Program-made: the position numbers and the translations under genes
DNA from: Chitinophagaceae bacterium
GTDB lineage: Bacteria; Bacteroidota; Bacteroidia; Chitinophagales; Chitinophagaceae
DNA length: 57,549 nucleotides
Reading direction: 5' to 3'
Assembly: GCA_020437365.1 (NCBI GenBank)
Contig: JAGQWM010000010.1
Span: 1 to 57,549 of the forward strand
Part shown: piece by piece, positions 8,914 through 17,955 of the stretch
Layout: each line of letters begins with the position of its first letter
How positions within the stretch are numbered: position 1 is the stretch's first letter
The notes under the pieces: model-generated
The model's database searches: none
The model's input: only the letters and a program-made list of their open reading frames with translations
Told to the model about the DNA's origin: nothing

Positions 8914-10365
8914 ATGAAAATAGCAGTTGCCAAAGGCGATGGCATTGGACCCGAAATTATGGATGCCGTGTTGAAAATTTTTGCTGCCAACAAAGTACCG
9001 TTGGAATATGAATTTGTAGAAATGGGAAAATGGGTATTTGATAAAGGCCATAGTAATGGTATGACAAAATTGGCCAAGGATACCATCGAATCGCTGGGCA
9101 TTTTGTTCAAAGGGCCGATGGAAACGCCGAAAGGAAAAGGTGTAAAAAGCATCAACGTAACGGCTCGCAAAACCTGGAATACCTATAGCAATAAAAGAGA
9201 TTTCAGAACCTTGCATGGTGTTGATACCGTTTTTAGTAAAGCAGGTATTCCGATAGATATTACGGTGGTTCGTGAAAATATTGAAGATACTTATGGTGGT
9301 ATCGAGCACATGCTGACACACGATGTGGCGCTGAGCCGGCGATTTATTACCCGCCCGGGAAGTTTGCAAGTCATTCGCTATGCTTTTGAAATGGCGAAAT
9401 TGAAAAATGCCCGCCGTATTACTTGCGGCCATAAGGCCAATATCATGAAAATTACAGATGGCTTATTTCTCGAATGTTTCCGCGAAGTGGCCAAAGAATA
9501 TCCTGAACTAAAGGCCGACGACGTTATCATCGATGATCTTTGTATGAAATTGGTAACTCGTCCCGATCAGTTTGACGTGGTTGTACTTACCAATCTGCAA
9601 GGCGATATTGTATCAGACCTTTGTGCCGGACTGGTAGGCGGTTTGGGCTTTGCGCCTTCGGCTAATATTGGTGATCATATTTCCATTTTCGAAGCGGTGC
9701 ATGGCACGGCACCGGACATTGCCGGAAAAAATATAGCCAACCCAACCGCTTTATTATTAAGTGGTATAGCCATGTTGCGGCATTTGGGACTCACAGAAAA
9801 TGCTTCCGTCATTGAAAATGCTTTATTATATACTTTGGAAAAAGGTGTACATACCGGCGACTTCGGCGATAAAAATATACCTGCCGTCAACACGACAGCA
9901 TTTGCCGATGCCATCATTGCCAACCTGGGACAAAAACCGGAAATCGGTGCCCGTGACATTATGCCCAATAAACCCGGCACACCGAAGCCTTTACATCTCG
10001 ATGCCAATCCTATGATGGTGTCGAAAGAAGAAGAAAATGAAAAAATAGTTGGTGTCGATTTTTTTATTGAAAGCGATGAGCAACCTTCAGCTATAGCCGA
10101 AAAATGCGAACGCCATGCCGGCGTAAAATTCAATCTAATCAATATCAGCAACCGCGGTACACAGGTGTGGCCTACCGGTTCTGTTTACACCAATTTGGTC
10201 AATCAATATAATGTACGTTTTGAAAGTATCGATGCATCGCCGCTGAATCAACAGGACATCATCGGTTTGTATGTAAGCCTGAGTGGCAATTTCAAAATCT
10301 GTTCACATGAATTGCTCAATCAATGGGGTGATAAAAAAGCATTCAGCCTGGCACAAGGTCAATAA
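8914..10365 (+). CDS. icd: Isocitrate dehydrogenase, Thermus-type with C-terminal extension
   Basis: The enzyme oxidises isocitrate to 2-oxoglutarate in the TCA cycle. Of 483 residues, the first ~335 form the beta-decarboxylating dehydrogenase fold. Visible sites are the N-terminal GDGIGPEI, substrate-binding Arg/Asn around 81-98, Tyr127 in EDTYGG, Lys174 in CGHKANI, and metal-binding Asp231 and Asp235 in NLQGDIVSDL. The remaining ~145 residues are an extra domain of the kind found in the Thermus thermophilus enzyme and many Bacteroidota homologues. Cofactor choice (NADP likely) cannot be read with certainty. Single gene. Confidence 0.93.
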   Translation: MKIAVAKGDGIGPEIMDAVLKIFAANKVPLEYEFVEMGKWVFDKGHSNGMTKLAKDTIESLGILFKGPMETPKGKGVKSINVTARKTWNTYSNKRDFRTLHGVDTVFSKAGIPIDITVVRENIEDTYGGIEHMLTHDVALSRRFITRPGSLQVIRYAFEMAKLKNARRITCGHKANIMKITDGLFLECFREVAKEYPELKADDVIIDDLCMKLVTRPDQFDVVVLTNLQGDIVSDLCAGLVGGLGFAPSANIGDHISIFEAVHGTAPDIAGKNIANPTALLLSGIAMLRHLGLTENASVIENALLYTLEKGVHTGDFGDKNIPAVNTTAFADAIIANLGQKPEIGARDIMPNKPGTPKPLHLDANPMMVSKEEENEKIVGVDFFIESDEQPSAIAEKCERHAGVKFNLINISNRGTQVWPTGSVYTNLVNQYNVRFESIDASPLNQQDIIGLYVSLSGNFKICSHELLNQWGDKKAFSLAQGQ

Positions 10366-10375
10366 ATCTTTTGCC

Positions 10376-10717
10376 TCAAACAATCCTGGCTTTCCGATAG
10401 CCATGGGCAGATAAATATTGTAGCACTTTTTTTCGTTGGTCGCCTTGTACAATGATTTCACCATCTTTGGCTGAACCTCCCGTGCCACAAAATGATTTTA
10501 ATTTTTTGCCCAAGTCCTGTAAATCAGTTTCCGAACCGGTGAATCCCAAAATAACTGTTACAGTTTTACCTGCCCGGTGTTTGGTCTCCAAACGAATTTT
10601 TAAACTTTGTTCTTCCGGCAACAAAGTTGCAGTTTCTTCTTCGCTATAATCAAAAGAAAAATCCGGATCAGTACTGTACACAAAACCTTTATTATCTTTT
10701 TTATTTTTCTTACCCAT
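10376..10717 (-). CDS. SUI1/eIF1-family translation factor (YciH-like)
   Basis: The 113-residue protein has a polar N-terminal tail (about 1-45, rich in Lys and then acidic) and a SUI1 domain (about 46-113). The domain contains the hallmark segments KTVTVILGFTG and LKSFCGTGGSAKDGEI. Bacterial YciH-like proteins resemble eukaryotic eIF1 and are proposed to influence start-site fidelity. The gene converges on icd with 10 bp between stops and lies downstream of nadC on the same strand. Cytosolic. Confidence 0.9.
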   Translation of the reverse strand: MGKKNKKDNKGFVYSTDPDFSFDYSEEETATLLPEEQSLKIRLETKHRAGKTVTVILGFTGSETDLQDLGKKLKSFCGTGGSAKDGEIIVQGDQRKKVLQYLSAHGYRKARIV

Positions 10718-10740
10718 TTTTCAATTTTTTTAATCCGTTT

Positions 10741-10844
10741 AACCACAAAGACGCAACGTAACGCAAAGAATCTTCTTACTCAATCTCAACTTTAACCTTA
10801 ACTTAAACCCAACATTCTTCACTCTAACCTCTACTTACTTCATC
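10741..10844. repeat. Short repeat-like block and G-free degenerate hexamer tract
   Basis: The gap between the SUI1 gene and nadC begins with an AACCACAAAGACGCAACGTA element. From 10769 to 10844 the plus strand has no G at all. Within it an approximate 6-bp register is visible (CAACTT, TAACCT, TAACTT, AAACCC ...). The tract runs up to and over the nadC stop. It is low-complexity, strand-asymmetric DNA without an ORF; function unknown. Confidence 0.5.
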
Positions 10845-11689
10845 GCCTTCAAACTCAAATCCAAACTTCTTGCCTGGTGTATTAATGCGCCTACGCTTAC
10901 ATAATCAACTCCGGCATGCGCATAGTCAACTATATTTTCAAGATTGATGCCGCCGCTGGCTTCTGTTTCATATTTGTGTTCAATTAATTTCACTGCTTTT
11001 TTTACTTCCGCAGGTGAAAAATTATCCAGCATAATCCGAAAAACTTTTGAACTATTAACTGCCAATACTTTTTTTACATCATCCAAGGTTCGGGTTTCCA
11101 CTTCTATTTTTAAATCCGGCTTTTTCGTTTGTACATAATCGGTAGCCGCTTGAATGGCTTTTTCGATTCCGCCAGCATAATCGATATGGTTATCTTTCAG
11201 CATGATCATATCGAACAATCCAAAACGATGATTTACACCGCCACCAATACGAACGGCTTCTTTTTCTAACAACCTGAAATTGGGCGTTGTTTTCCTGGTG
11301 TCGAGTAATTTTGTAGTAGTGCCTTTTAGTTGTGCCACATATTGATGTGTCAGGGTAGCAATGCCGCACATTCTTTGCATACAATTCAATACCAATCTTT
11401 CACATTGCAGAATGGTGTGCACTTTGGCTTCAACGGTAAAAGCCGTCTCACCGGCTTTCATCCATTCACCATCTTTTTTTAAAGGCGTAAATTTCACTGC
11501 CGGTTCCCTGAATTGAAAAATTTTCTCCGCCACCTGCATACCGGCCATCATGCCTTCTTGTTTTATTTTCAGCATGGCTTTTCCGACTGCATTTGGGTCA
11601 ATGACAGATAATGTAGAATGATCACCATCGCCTACATCTTCTTTAAAAGCCGCTTCAATGAAATGGGTAAATTGTGTATCGAAATGCAT
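10835..11689 (-). CDS. nadC: Nicotinate-nucleotide pyrophosphorylase (carboxylating)
   Basis: NadC converts quinolinate and PRPP to nicotinate mononucleotide in de novo NAD synthesis. The 284-residue sequence includes DTRKT (130-134), the phosphate/quinolinate-binding run GGGVNHRFGLFD (149-160), LKDNH (164-168) and a late EASGGI loop near 253, all in the expected order. nadE lies about 4 kb away, but neither nadA nor nadB is present in the window. Downstream is the G-free tract and the SUI1 gene. The DUF4783 gene upstream has its own terminator, so nadC probably starts its own transcript. Confidence 0.95.
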   Translation of the reverse strand: MHFDTQFTHFIEAAFKEDVGDGDHSTLSVIDPNAVGKAMLKIKQEGMMAGMQVAEKIFQFREPAVKFTPLKKDGEWMKAGETAFTVEAKVHTILQCERLVLNCMQRMCGIATLTHQYVAQLKGTTTKLLDTRKTTPNFRLLEKEAVRIGGGVNHRFGLFDMIMLKDNHIDYAGGIEKAIQAATDYVQTKKPDLKIEVETRTLDDVKKVLAVNSSKVFRIMLDNFSPAEVKKAVKLIEHKYETEASGGINLENIVDYAHAGVDYVSVGALIHQARSLDLSLKAMK

Positions 11690-11726
11690 AGTTGCAAAAA
11701 TAAAACTTCATTACAAGCTTACGTAT

Positions 11727-11760
11727 AAAAAAAGTCCCGTTATTGTCGGGACTTTTTATT
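11727..11760 (-). terminator. Rho-independent terminator of the DUF4783 gene
   Basis: A perfect 11-bp stem pairs AAAAAGTCCCG (11729-11739) with CGGGACTTTTT (11747-11757) around a 7-nt loop. On the minus strand it directly follows the stop of the 11776-12171 gene and ends in a U-run. Confidence 0.85.
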
Positions 11761-11775
11761 TGATGACCAATTTTA

Positions 11776-12171
11776 TTATTCAATAGATTGAAATCGAATT
11801 TCTTTAATGACTTCTTCACCATCTTTTCTACGCATAAAAACATTGGTACGATAATTTCCGGCACTGGTTTGTAAAGTACCCACACAATATTGGCTACCGC
11901 CGGCACCTTCGCCTTTATGTTTTAATACAAAGCCGGTGACATTATTATTATCAAAAAAATCTTTGATAATCAGTTGGGCTTGCGCCTTGCTATAACTGTC
12001 ACTTTTATCGGGCAAAGTCAACCCGACATTGGCATCAAAATAAGAAGCAAGTTTTGAAGCATTTCCTGAACGCAATGCACTAATGACTTCTTCTATACTG
12101 CCTCTTTGTGCAGTAAATGAAGTAAGTAGCAAAACTGCTCCTAAAGCTAAGGATGTGCATATCTGTTTCAT
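11776..12171 (-). CDS. DUF4783 family exported protein
   Basis: From the ATG at 12171 the protein has 131 residues. A signal peptide occupies about 1-20, and the remainder resembles an NTF2/SnoaL-like alpha+beta fold. Matching segments are the helix EEVISALRSGNASKLASYF, the strand VGLTLPDKSDSYSKAQAQ and HKGEGAGGSQYCVGTLQT. These fit DUF4783, a small secreted Bacteroidota family of unknown function. A longer frame from 12234 would put 21 residues before the signal peptide and is rejected. Monocistronic with a strong terminator; divergent from gpmI. Confidence 0.8.
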   Translation of the reverse strand: MKQICTSLALGAVLLLTSFTAQRGSIEEVISALRSGNASKLASYFDANVGLTLPDKSDSYSKAQAQLIIKDFFDNNNVTGFVLKHKGEGAGGSQYCVGTLQTSAGNYRTNVFMRRKDGEEVIKEIRFQSIE

Positions 12172-12379
12172 TTGAATTAATTTAAGGTTTTCACAGTATA
12201 GTAATCTAAAAACATGCCAACGTTTTATTTTCAAAACATGAATACTAAAGTACTAAAAATCAGCATTTTTTGAATTAATTTACTGACATATCAAGTATTT
12301 GCATGTAGTTTTACAGGGTAAATGCGGAGATTGTCGATGCGTAAAGAATGAAATTTTACTATTTAAATACCTTTCATAT

Positions 12380-13915
12380 ATGAACCCGAAAAAAAAAGTG
12401 ATTTTAATAATAATGGACGGCTGGGGATTGGGAAAAGTTGCTTCTTCAGATGCTATACAACATGCCAAAGTTCCTTTTACTAAATCATTATACGAAAAAT
12501 ATCCACACAGCACTTTAATTACTTGCGGCGAAGCGGTAGGCTTACCGGATGGTCAAATGGGCAATTCAGAAGTCGGACACCTGAACCTCGGTGCCGGCAG
12601 AATTGTGAACCAGGAATTACAACGTATCAATATTGCCATCAGGGATGGTTCTTTTGCCAAAAACGAAGTATTGCTCCACGCCATTCATACAGCAAAAAAA
12701 CTAAATAAACCATTGCATTTACTCGGCCTGGTCAGTAACGGTGGCGTGCATTCGCATATTGAACATATAAAAGCCATTACCACTATTTGTAAAAATGAAG
12801 GATTGGAAAACCTGCTTGTTCATGCTTTTACGGATGGCCGTGATTGTGACCCCAAAAGTGGTTTGGGATTCATCAAAGAACTGGAAGCACATTTACAAAA
12901 AACAACCGGCCTGATAGCCAGCGTCAGTGGCCGCTATTTTGCCATGGACAGAGATAAAAGATGGCAGCGTATTGCATTGGCCTATGATGCAATGGTGAAA
13001 GGAAAAGGAGAAATGGCCCCGGACGCAATGACGGCCATAAAAAATTCTTACGCACATAACATTACGGATGAATTTATAAAACCTACGGTGATTGTAAATA
13101 AAGAGCAAACACCCATTGCCACCATCAAAGATGGCGACGTAGCTTTATGTTTTAATTTCAGAACAGACCGTTGCAGGGAAATTTCGCAAGTATTGACACA
13201 ACAAGATTTCCCTGATTTCAATATGAAAAAACTCAACCTGGATTATACGACCATGACGGAGTATGATAAAACTTTTCAAAACGTACATATCGCATTTGAA
13301 AATGAAGACTTACACCATACACTTGGCGAAATTATTTCGACGAATGGATTGCAACAGATTCGGGCTGCCGAAACTGAGAAATACCCACATGTTACTTTCT
13401 TTTTCAGTGGCGGCCGTGAAAAAGAATTTCCGGGCGAAAAAAGAATTTTAGTGGCTTCGCCAAAAGTGGCTACGTATGATTTACAACCGGAGATGAGTGC
13501 CCATGAATTGACTGAAAAACTTTTGCCCGAAATAAAAAAACAAACAGCCGATTTCATTTGTTTGAATTATGCTAATACGGATATGGTAGGCCATACCGGT
13601 GTATGGGAAGCCGCCATCAAAGCTGCAGAAACGGTAGATGGTTGTGTACAACAAATAGTAACCTCCGGTTTAGAAAACGGTTATACGATTTTCTTAACTG
13701 CCGATCATGGCAATTCCGATTATATGATAAATGAAGACGGCACACCGAATACTGCACATACTTTAAATCTTGTTCCGTTTTTTATTATTGATAAAGAATG
13801 GAAAGGAACCATAGCACCCGGCAAACTCGGCGATATAGCACCTACTATTTTAACGATGATGGACATTCCTGTACCACAAGAAATGACCGGAAATATCTTA
13901 ATAAAAAATAATTAA
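12380..13915 (+). CDS. gpmI: Cofactor-independent phosphoglycerate mutase
   Basis: GpmI interconverts 3- and 2-phosphoglycerate in glycolysis using two metal ions. The 511-residue protein starts with MNPKKKVILIIMDGWGLG, carrying the metal ligand Asp13. The catalytic Ser63 sits in QMGNSEVGHLNLGAGR, and a C-terminal metal site is seen in TADHGNSD. The length is normal for the two-domain alkaline-phosphatase-superfamily enzyme. The in-frame extension to 12299 starts with TTG and lacks conserved sequence, so the ATG at 12380 is used. The next gene begins 11 bp after its stop, suggesting co-transcription. Confidence 0.95.
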   Translation: MNPKKKVILIIMDGWGLGKVASSDAIQHAKVPFTKSLYEKYPHSTLITCGEAVGLPDGQMGNSEVGHLNLGAGRIVNQELQRINIAIRDGSFAKNEVLLHAIHTAKKLNKPLHLLGLVSNGGVHSHIEHIKAITTICKNEGLENLLVHAFTDGRDCDPKSGLGFIKELEAHLQKTTGLIASVSGRYFAMDRDKRWQRIALAYDAMVKGKGEMAPDAMTAIKNSYAHNITDEFIKPTVIVNKEQTPIATIKDGDVALCFNFRTDRCREISQVLTQQDFPDFNMKKLNLDYTTMTEYDKTFQNVHIAFENEDLHHTLGEIISTNGLQQIRAAETEKYPHVTFFFSGGREKEFPGEKRILVASPKVATYDLQPEMSAHELTEKLLPEIKKQTADFICLNYANTDMVGHTGVWEAAIKAAETVDGCVQQIVTSGLENGYTIFLTADHGNSDYMINEDGTPNTAHTLNLVPFFIIDKEWKGTIAPGKLGDIAPTILTMMDIPVPQEMTGNILIKNN

Positions 13916-13926
13916 TTTTAATACTT

Positions 13927-14424
13927 ATGAAAGTAGTTAAAAAGATTTTATGGGTATTACTGGCTGGCCTTATTGTTATTCAGTTTATTCATCCCAAAAA
14001 GAATAAAGCCGAAGGCCCGCAGCCTAATTATATCGGGACAAAATTTGCAGTGCCGCAGGATGTACAAGCTATTTTAAAAATAGCCTGTAACGATTGCCAT
14101 AGTAATAACACAAGATATCCTTGGTATGCCCGTTTTCAGCCGGTTCATTGGTGGCTCAATAAACATATTGTAAAAGGAAAAGACGAATTGAATTTTGATG
14201 AGTACGCCAACAAATCATTACGTTATCAATACCATAAAATGAAAGAAACGGTTGACATGGTCAAAAAAGGAGAAATGCCATTAAATTCCTATACCTGGAC
14301 GCATAAAGATGCCCGATTAAGTGATACGGAAAAAGATAAAATTATCACCTGGGCCGGAAGCATTCTCGATAGTATGAAAGCCCATTACCCGATGGACAGC
14401 CTTGAGCGGAAAAGAAAAAAATAA
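13927..14424 (+). CDS. Haem-binding domain protein (single CxxCH)
   Basis: The 165-residue protein has one N-terminal membrane anchor or uncleaved signal (about 5-22). A periplasmic domain follows with one c-type haem motif, CNDCH at 54-58, in the setting IACNDCHSNNTRYPWYA. This is typical of the Bacteroidota haem-binding domain family, in which further conserved Trp and His residues follow (PVHWWLNKHI). It probably carries electrons or senses haem/redox state in the periplasm; this is inferred. It lies between gpmI and an unknown one-TM protein, with a TonB receptor further down. Confidence 0.85.
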   Translation: MKVVKKILWVLLAGLIVIQFIHPKKNKAEGPQPNYIGTKFAVPQDVQAILKIACNDCHSNNTRYPWYARFQPVHWWLNKHIVKGKDELNFDEYANKSLRYQYHKMKETVDMVKKGEMPLNSYTWTHKDARLSDTEKDKIITWAGSILDSMKAHYPMDSLERKRKK

Positions 14425-14935
14425 TATTTCTATTAAAAAAGCTATCAAATATATAACTGCCATACTATTCTTTCTACCGGTTTTTATCCCGGTACTTACA
14501 ATGCTTGTATTTACTATTCACCAGCAATCTGTAAGAAAAGAAATGAATAAAAAACTACAGTATGAACAATTGCAAACGATTGTGCTTGCCGAAAATGAAA
14601 TCAAATGGGTGAAAGCAGGAGAAGAAATAATCATTGACGGAAAAATGTTTGATATCAAAAGTTTTGAAATCTTCAATGGGAAAATAGTTTTTCATGGTTT
14701 ATTTGATAAAGAAGAAACCACCTTGCAACAACAGCTTGTCAATAGTTGGGAAAAGAATCAAACCAACAAAAATCTATTGCTTGGGCAATTATTTGAAACA
14801 CTTGAAGGATTTTATTTTCATTCCGTACAAAATACAATTCTATTGAGCAACTGCTCAGTACAGTTTTCCCCTTTCTCTGATATAACGTTACTCAATCAGT
14901 TCGAAGAAATACCTACACCTCCGCCGTTATCGTAA
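14402..14935 (+). CDS. Unrecognised one-TM protein before a TonB receptor
   Basis: The frame opens with TTG at 14402, overlapping the haem-binding gene by 23 bp, and encodes 177 residues. A strong TM segment (about 15-41) is followed by a polar, probably periplasmic, domain. The tail EEIPTPPPLS is proline-rich. The first ATG (about 14501) would remove most of the TM helix, so a TTG or other non-ATG start is more plausible. I do not recognise the family. Short TM proteins with Pro-rich tails often sit directly before TonB-dependent receptors in Bacteroidota, from memory. A role in the uptake system is inference. Confidence 0.6.
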   Translation: MSGKEKNNISIKKAIKYITAILFFLPVFIPVLTMLVFTIHQQSVRKEMNKKLQYEQLQTIVLAENEIKWVKAGEEIIIDGKMFDIKSFEIFNGKIVFHGLFDKEETTLQQQLVNSWEKNQTNKNLLLGQLFETLEGFYFHSVQNTILLSNCSVQFSPFSDITLLNQFEEIPTPPPLS

Positions 14936-14957
14936 TTATTTTTCTGAAAAATAATTA
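14933..14957. repeat. 25-bp AT-rich near-perfect palindrome
   Basis: TAATTATTTTTC (14933-14944) and GAAAAATAATTA (14946-14957) are exact reverse complements around a single T. It begins in the stop codon of the upstream gene and ends 18 bp before the TonB receptor ATG. It could be an operator, an mRNA hairpin controlling the receptor, or a weak terminator. There is no G-C-rich stem, so an intrinsic terminator is unlikely. Confidence 0.6.
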
Positions 14958-14975
14958 TTCATCAAAAAAATAAAA

Positions 14976-17201
14976 ATGAAAAAGTTTGCATTGCTATTGG
15001 CATTGCTGTATATGTGTATAAACGTAAACGCACAAAAAGACAGTATAAAAATTATCGACCTGGATGAAGCCGTAGTGTATTCTAATAAATTCGTTGAAAA
15101 GAAAATAAATTTAGCCCAAAAAATTGACGTAGTCACGGCGAGAAAGATTGCTGATTTCAATAGTCAAAATACCGGCGATTTGTTAATCAGAACCGGCAAT
15201 GTATTTGTACAAAAAAGTCAGCAAGGTGGCAGCAGCCCTGTATTAAGAGGATTTGAAGCCAGCCGTGTTTTACTGGTTGTAGATGGCATCAGGCTTAATA
15301 ACGCCATCTATCGTTCAGGCCATTTACAAAATGCAATTACGATTGACCAAAATATGCTTGAGAGAGTAGAAATAATGTATGGCCCGTCTTCCACTTTATA
15401 CGGTAGCGATGCACTTGGAGGATTGGTACACATGCGAACAAAATCTCCTACAATTTCTGCAAGTAATAAATTATTTGTAAAAGGAAATGGCTTTGCCAGG
15501 TTTAGCAGTGCTAATAAAGAAATGACGGCACATGCAAATGTAAATATAGGTGGAAAAAAAATCGCCTGGCTACAAGCCTATACCATCAGTGATTTTGACG
15601 ATATGAAAATGGGAAACCGGTATCCTAAAAATTACCCTGATTTTGGTCGTCGTTCGCAATATATCAAAACAATCAATGGTATCGATAGTATCATTACCAA
15701 TGATGATGACAGGATACAAAGAAATTCAGGCTATACACAATGGGATATTTTGCAAAAATTACTGTTTGAACCCAACCAAAAAGTAAAACATCAACTCAAT
15801 TTTCAATATTCCAGTTCTACGAATATTCCTCGCTATGATAGAATGCAGGACAAAAAAGATTTTGGTGGAAACATTGGAAAAGTTTTACGCTATGCACAAT
15901 GGTATTACGGGCCGCAAACAAGATTTTTAGCCGCATATAATCTATCTATTTCGAAACTTGGATTTTTTGACAATTTCAAACTCAATGTCAATTACCAGGA
16001 CGTAAAAGAAAGTCGTCAAAAAAGAGAATACCGAAGATATGATCGTTTTGATAGTAATAGAGAACATGTAAAAGTTGCAGGTATTATATTGGACGGCCGA
16101 AAAGCCTGGGGTGTCAATGAAATCAATGTGGGTATTGATGGCTATTTAAATAAAGTGAAATCTGTAGCCGACAGGACAAATTTATTGACCGGGATAAAAT
16201 CAAAAAAAGACACTCGTTATCCCGATGGCGAAAATAATATGAATTATTTCGGTGTATATGCACAACATATTGCTAAATTGAATGGTGGAAAATTAGTGCT
16301 GAATGATGGCATACGTTTTCAATATGTGCATTTACATTCAACGATTGTTGACAATTCATTTTTTCATTTACCAATTACAGATATTAAACAAACGCCATTT
16401 GCCGTAACCGGGAATATCGGGTTGGTGTATATGCCCGAAAAAACCTGGCGGTTTACTTTGAATGCTTCATCCGGTTTCAGGGCTCCGAATATTGATGATG
16501 TATCAAAAGTTTTTGAATCATCGACAGATTTGCAACGATTAATTATTCCCAACCCCGATTTACAACCAGAGTACACCTATAATTTTGAATGGGGATTGAA
16601 TAAAAATATTCCGGGCAAATTCAAATTTGAATTCGTTAATTTTTACACCTTATTCAAAAATGCCATTGCTACAGCTCCCTATACTTTGAATGGACAGGAT
16701 TCAGTAATATATGACGGTGTACAAAGTGCCGTGTTTGCCAGCCAAAATGTTGAGAAAGCATATCTTTTTGGTTTTACAACCCGTTTGCAAATAGATTTTA
16801 ATAACAAATTTTCCTGGGACAATACATTGAGTTATACTTATGGAAGATTTAAAAATAATGATGGTTCAACAACGCCGCTGAATCATATACCGCCATTATA
16901 TGGTAGGTCAAGTATTATTTATGCCAAAAACCCGTTTAATACTGAATTATATTGCATGTTCAATGGGTGGAAAAGAATTAAAAATTATTACCTGTTTGGA
17001 GAAGATAATGTACAGTATGCTACGCCAGACGGAATGCCCGGATGGTTTACTTTAAATTGGAAAGCGGGATATACATTTTCCAATCACCTGCAATTGCAAC
17101 TGGCGGTTGAAAACATATTAGATAAAAATTACAGGTATTTTGCTTCCGGATTTTCAGCTGCCGGCAGAAATTTTGTTGTTGCTCTCAGGGTAGGTTTTTA
17201 A
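14976..17201 (+). CDS. TonB-dependent outer-membrane receptor (haem/siderophore-like)
   Basis: The 741-residue protein has a signal peptide (1-19, ending NAQ) and a plug domain from about 35 to 165. The plug contains GGSSPVLRGFEASRVLLVVD, the mark of haemoglobin/transferrin-type receptors, and YGPSSTLYGSDALGG. A 22-strand-type barrel follows and ends in an aromatic residue (RVGF). The expected TonB box region is near 25-35. There is no N-terminal carboxypeptidase-like domain, so it is not SusC-type. The haem-binding protein next door supports haem or iron uptake, but the ligand is inferred. A strong terminator follows. Confidence 0.88.
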   Translation: MKKFALLLALLYMCINVNAQKDSIKIIDLDEAVVYSNKFVEKKINLAQKIDVVTARKIADFNSQNTGDLLIRTGNVFVQKSQQGGSSPVLRGFEASRVLLVVDGIRLNNAIYRSGHLQNAITIDQNMLERVEIMYGPSSTLYGSDALGGLVHMRTKSPTISASNKLFVKGNGFARFSSANKEMTAHANVNIGGKKIAWLQAYTISDFDDMKMGNRYPKNYPDFGRRSQYIKTINGIDSIITNDDDRIQRNSGYTQWDILQKLLFEPNQKVKHQLNFQYSSSTNIPRYDRMQDKKDFGGNIGKVLRYAQWYYGPQTRFLAAYNLSISKLGFFDNFKLNVNYQDVKESRQKREYRRYDRFDSNREHVKVAGIILDGRKAWGVNEINVGIDGYLNKVKSVADRTNLLTGIKSKKDTRYPDGENNMNYFGVYAQHIAKLNGGKLVLNDGIRFQYVHLHSTIVDNSFFHLPITDIKQTPFAVTGNIGLVYMPEKTWRFTLNASSGFRAPNIDDVSKVFESSTDLQRLIIPNPDLQPEYTYNFEWGLNKNIPGKFKFEFVNFYTLFKNAIATAPYTLNGQDSVIYDGVQSAVFASQNVEKAYLFGFTTRLQIDFNNKFSWDNTLSYTYGRFKNNDGSTTPLNHIPPLYGRSSIIYAKNPFNTELYCMFNGWKRIKNYYLFGEDNVQYATPDGMPGWFTLNWKAGYTFSNHLQLQLAVENILDKNYRYFASGFSAAGRNFVVALRVGF

Positions 17202-17220
17202 GTGTTTCCAAATAAAATCC

Positions 17221-17262
17221 ATAAATGGGTGAAAGTGCTGACTTTCACCCGTTTATTTTACT
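17221..17262 (+). terminator. Strong intrinsic terminator after the TonB receptor
   Basis: GGGTGAAAGT (17227-17236) and ACTTTCACCC (17241-17250) form a perfect 10-bp stem around GCTG. The stem is extended by A/T and G-T pairs to 17221 and 17256 and is followed by TTTTA. Confidence 0.85.
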
Positions 17263-17342
17263 CCTCCAATAGGAAAATTTTACAATCTTATGCAGCATTC
17301 ATTAAGAATAATTGTCTAAATTAGAGGCAACCAACGTAAGTT

Positions 17343-17924
17343 ATGACTGAGGAAGCCATTATAAAAGGATGTTTGAAAGGGAATGCTGAATCTCAGCGGG
17401 AACTTTACAATAAGTACAGCCCGAAAATGCTGGCCGTATGCTATCGGTTTGCGCACAATCGGGAAGATGCAGAAGACATGCTGCAGGAAGGCTTTATCAA
17501 GGTGTTTTTACAATTACACAATTTTGAAAGCCGTGGCTCTTTTGAAGGTTGGATTCGCAGAATCATTGTGCATACCTGCATCAACATTCTGAAGAAGAAC
17601 AAAAAATTTAATGAAAGTGTAGATATTATTCATGCCACCGGTGTAAAAGTGAGAGAAGATTCAGTGCCGGCTATTATACAAGCCAAACAAGTGGTAGAAT
17701 GTATCAGAATGTTACCTATCGGATACAGAACAGTGTTGAACCTGTATGCCATTGAAGGATATAGTCACCGGGAGATTTCTAAAATCCTGGGCATAGAAGA
17801 AAGCACAAGCCGAAGCCAATATACCCGGGCCAAAGGCATGCTGGAAAATATTTTGATACGAAAAAAAATATTGCACAAACCAAAACAGGAAGCCAATTGG
17901 CTTGCCGCCGTGAACCAGCGTTAA
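17343..17924 (+). CDS. ECF-type RNA polymerase sigma factor
   Basis: The 193-residue protein has sigma region 2 (about 10-90), with AEDMLQEGFIKVFLQL and the DNA-melting stretch GWIRRIIVHTCINILKK. Region 4 (about 120-175) contains a helix-turn-helix around GYSHREISKILGIEESTSRS. No region 1.1 or 3 is present, which defines the ECF group. It is followed 31 bp downstream by a TM/beta-barrel protein that is the likely regulator. The gene starts a transcript after a strong terminator. The controlled genes cannot be read from the sequence. Confidence 0.93.
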   Translation: MTEEAIIKGCLKGNAESQRELYNKYSPKMLAVCYRFAHNREDAEDMLQEGFIKVFLQLHNFESRGSFEGWIRRIIVHTCINILKKNKKFNESVDIIHATGVKVREDSVPAIIQAKQVVECIRMLPIGYRTVLNLYAIEGYSHREISKILGIEESTSRSQYTRAKGMLENILIRKKILHKPKQEANWLAAVNQR

Positions 17925-17955
17925 AAAAATGAGAGGCTAGTAGTAGATACTGGTT

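Noticed and set aside
8836..9432. 198-codon frame antisense to the start of icd
   Set aside because: It lies on the opposite strand of a well conserved enzyme, has no family motif, and mirrors the icd codon pattern.
12299..12379. Upstream extension of gpmI from a TTG
   Set aside because: The added 27 residues lack family conservation; the ATG at 12380 gives the normal N-terminus.
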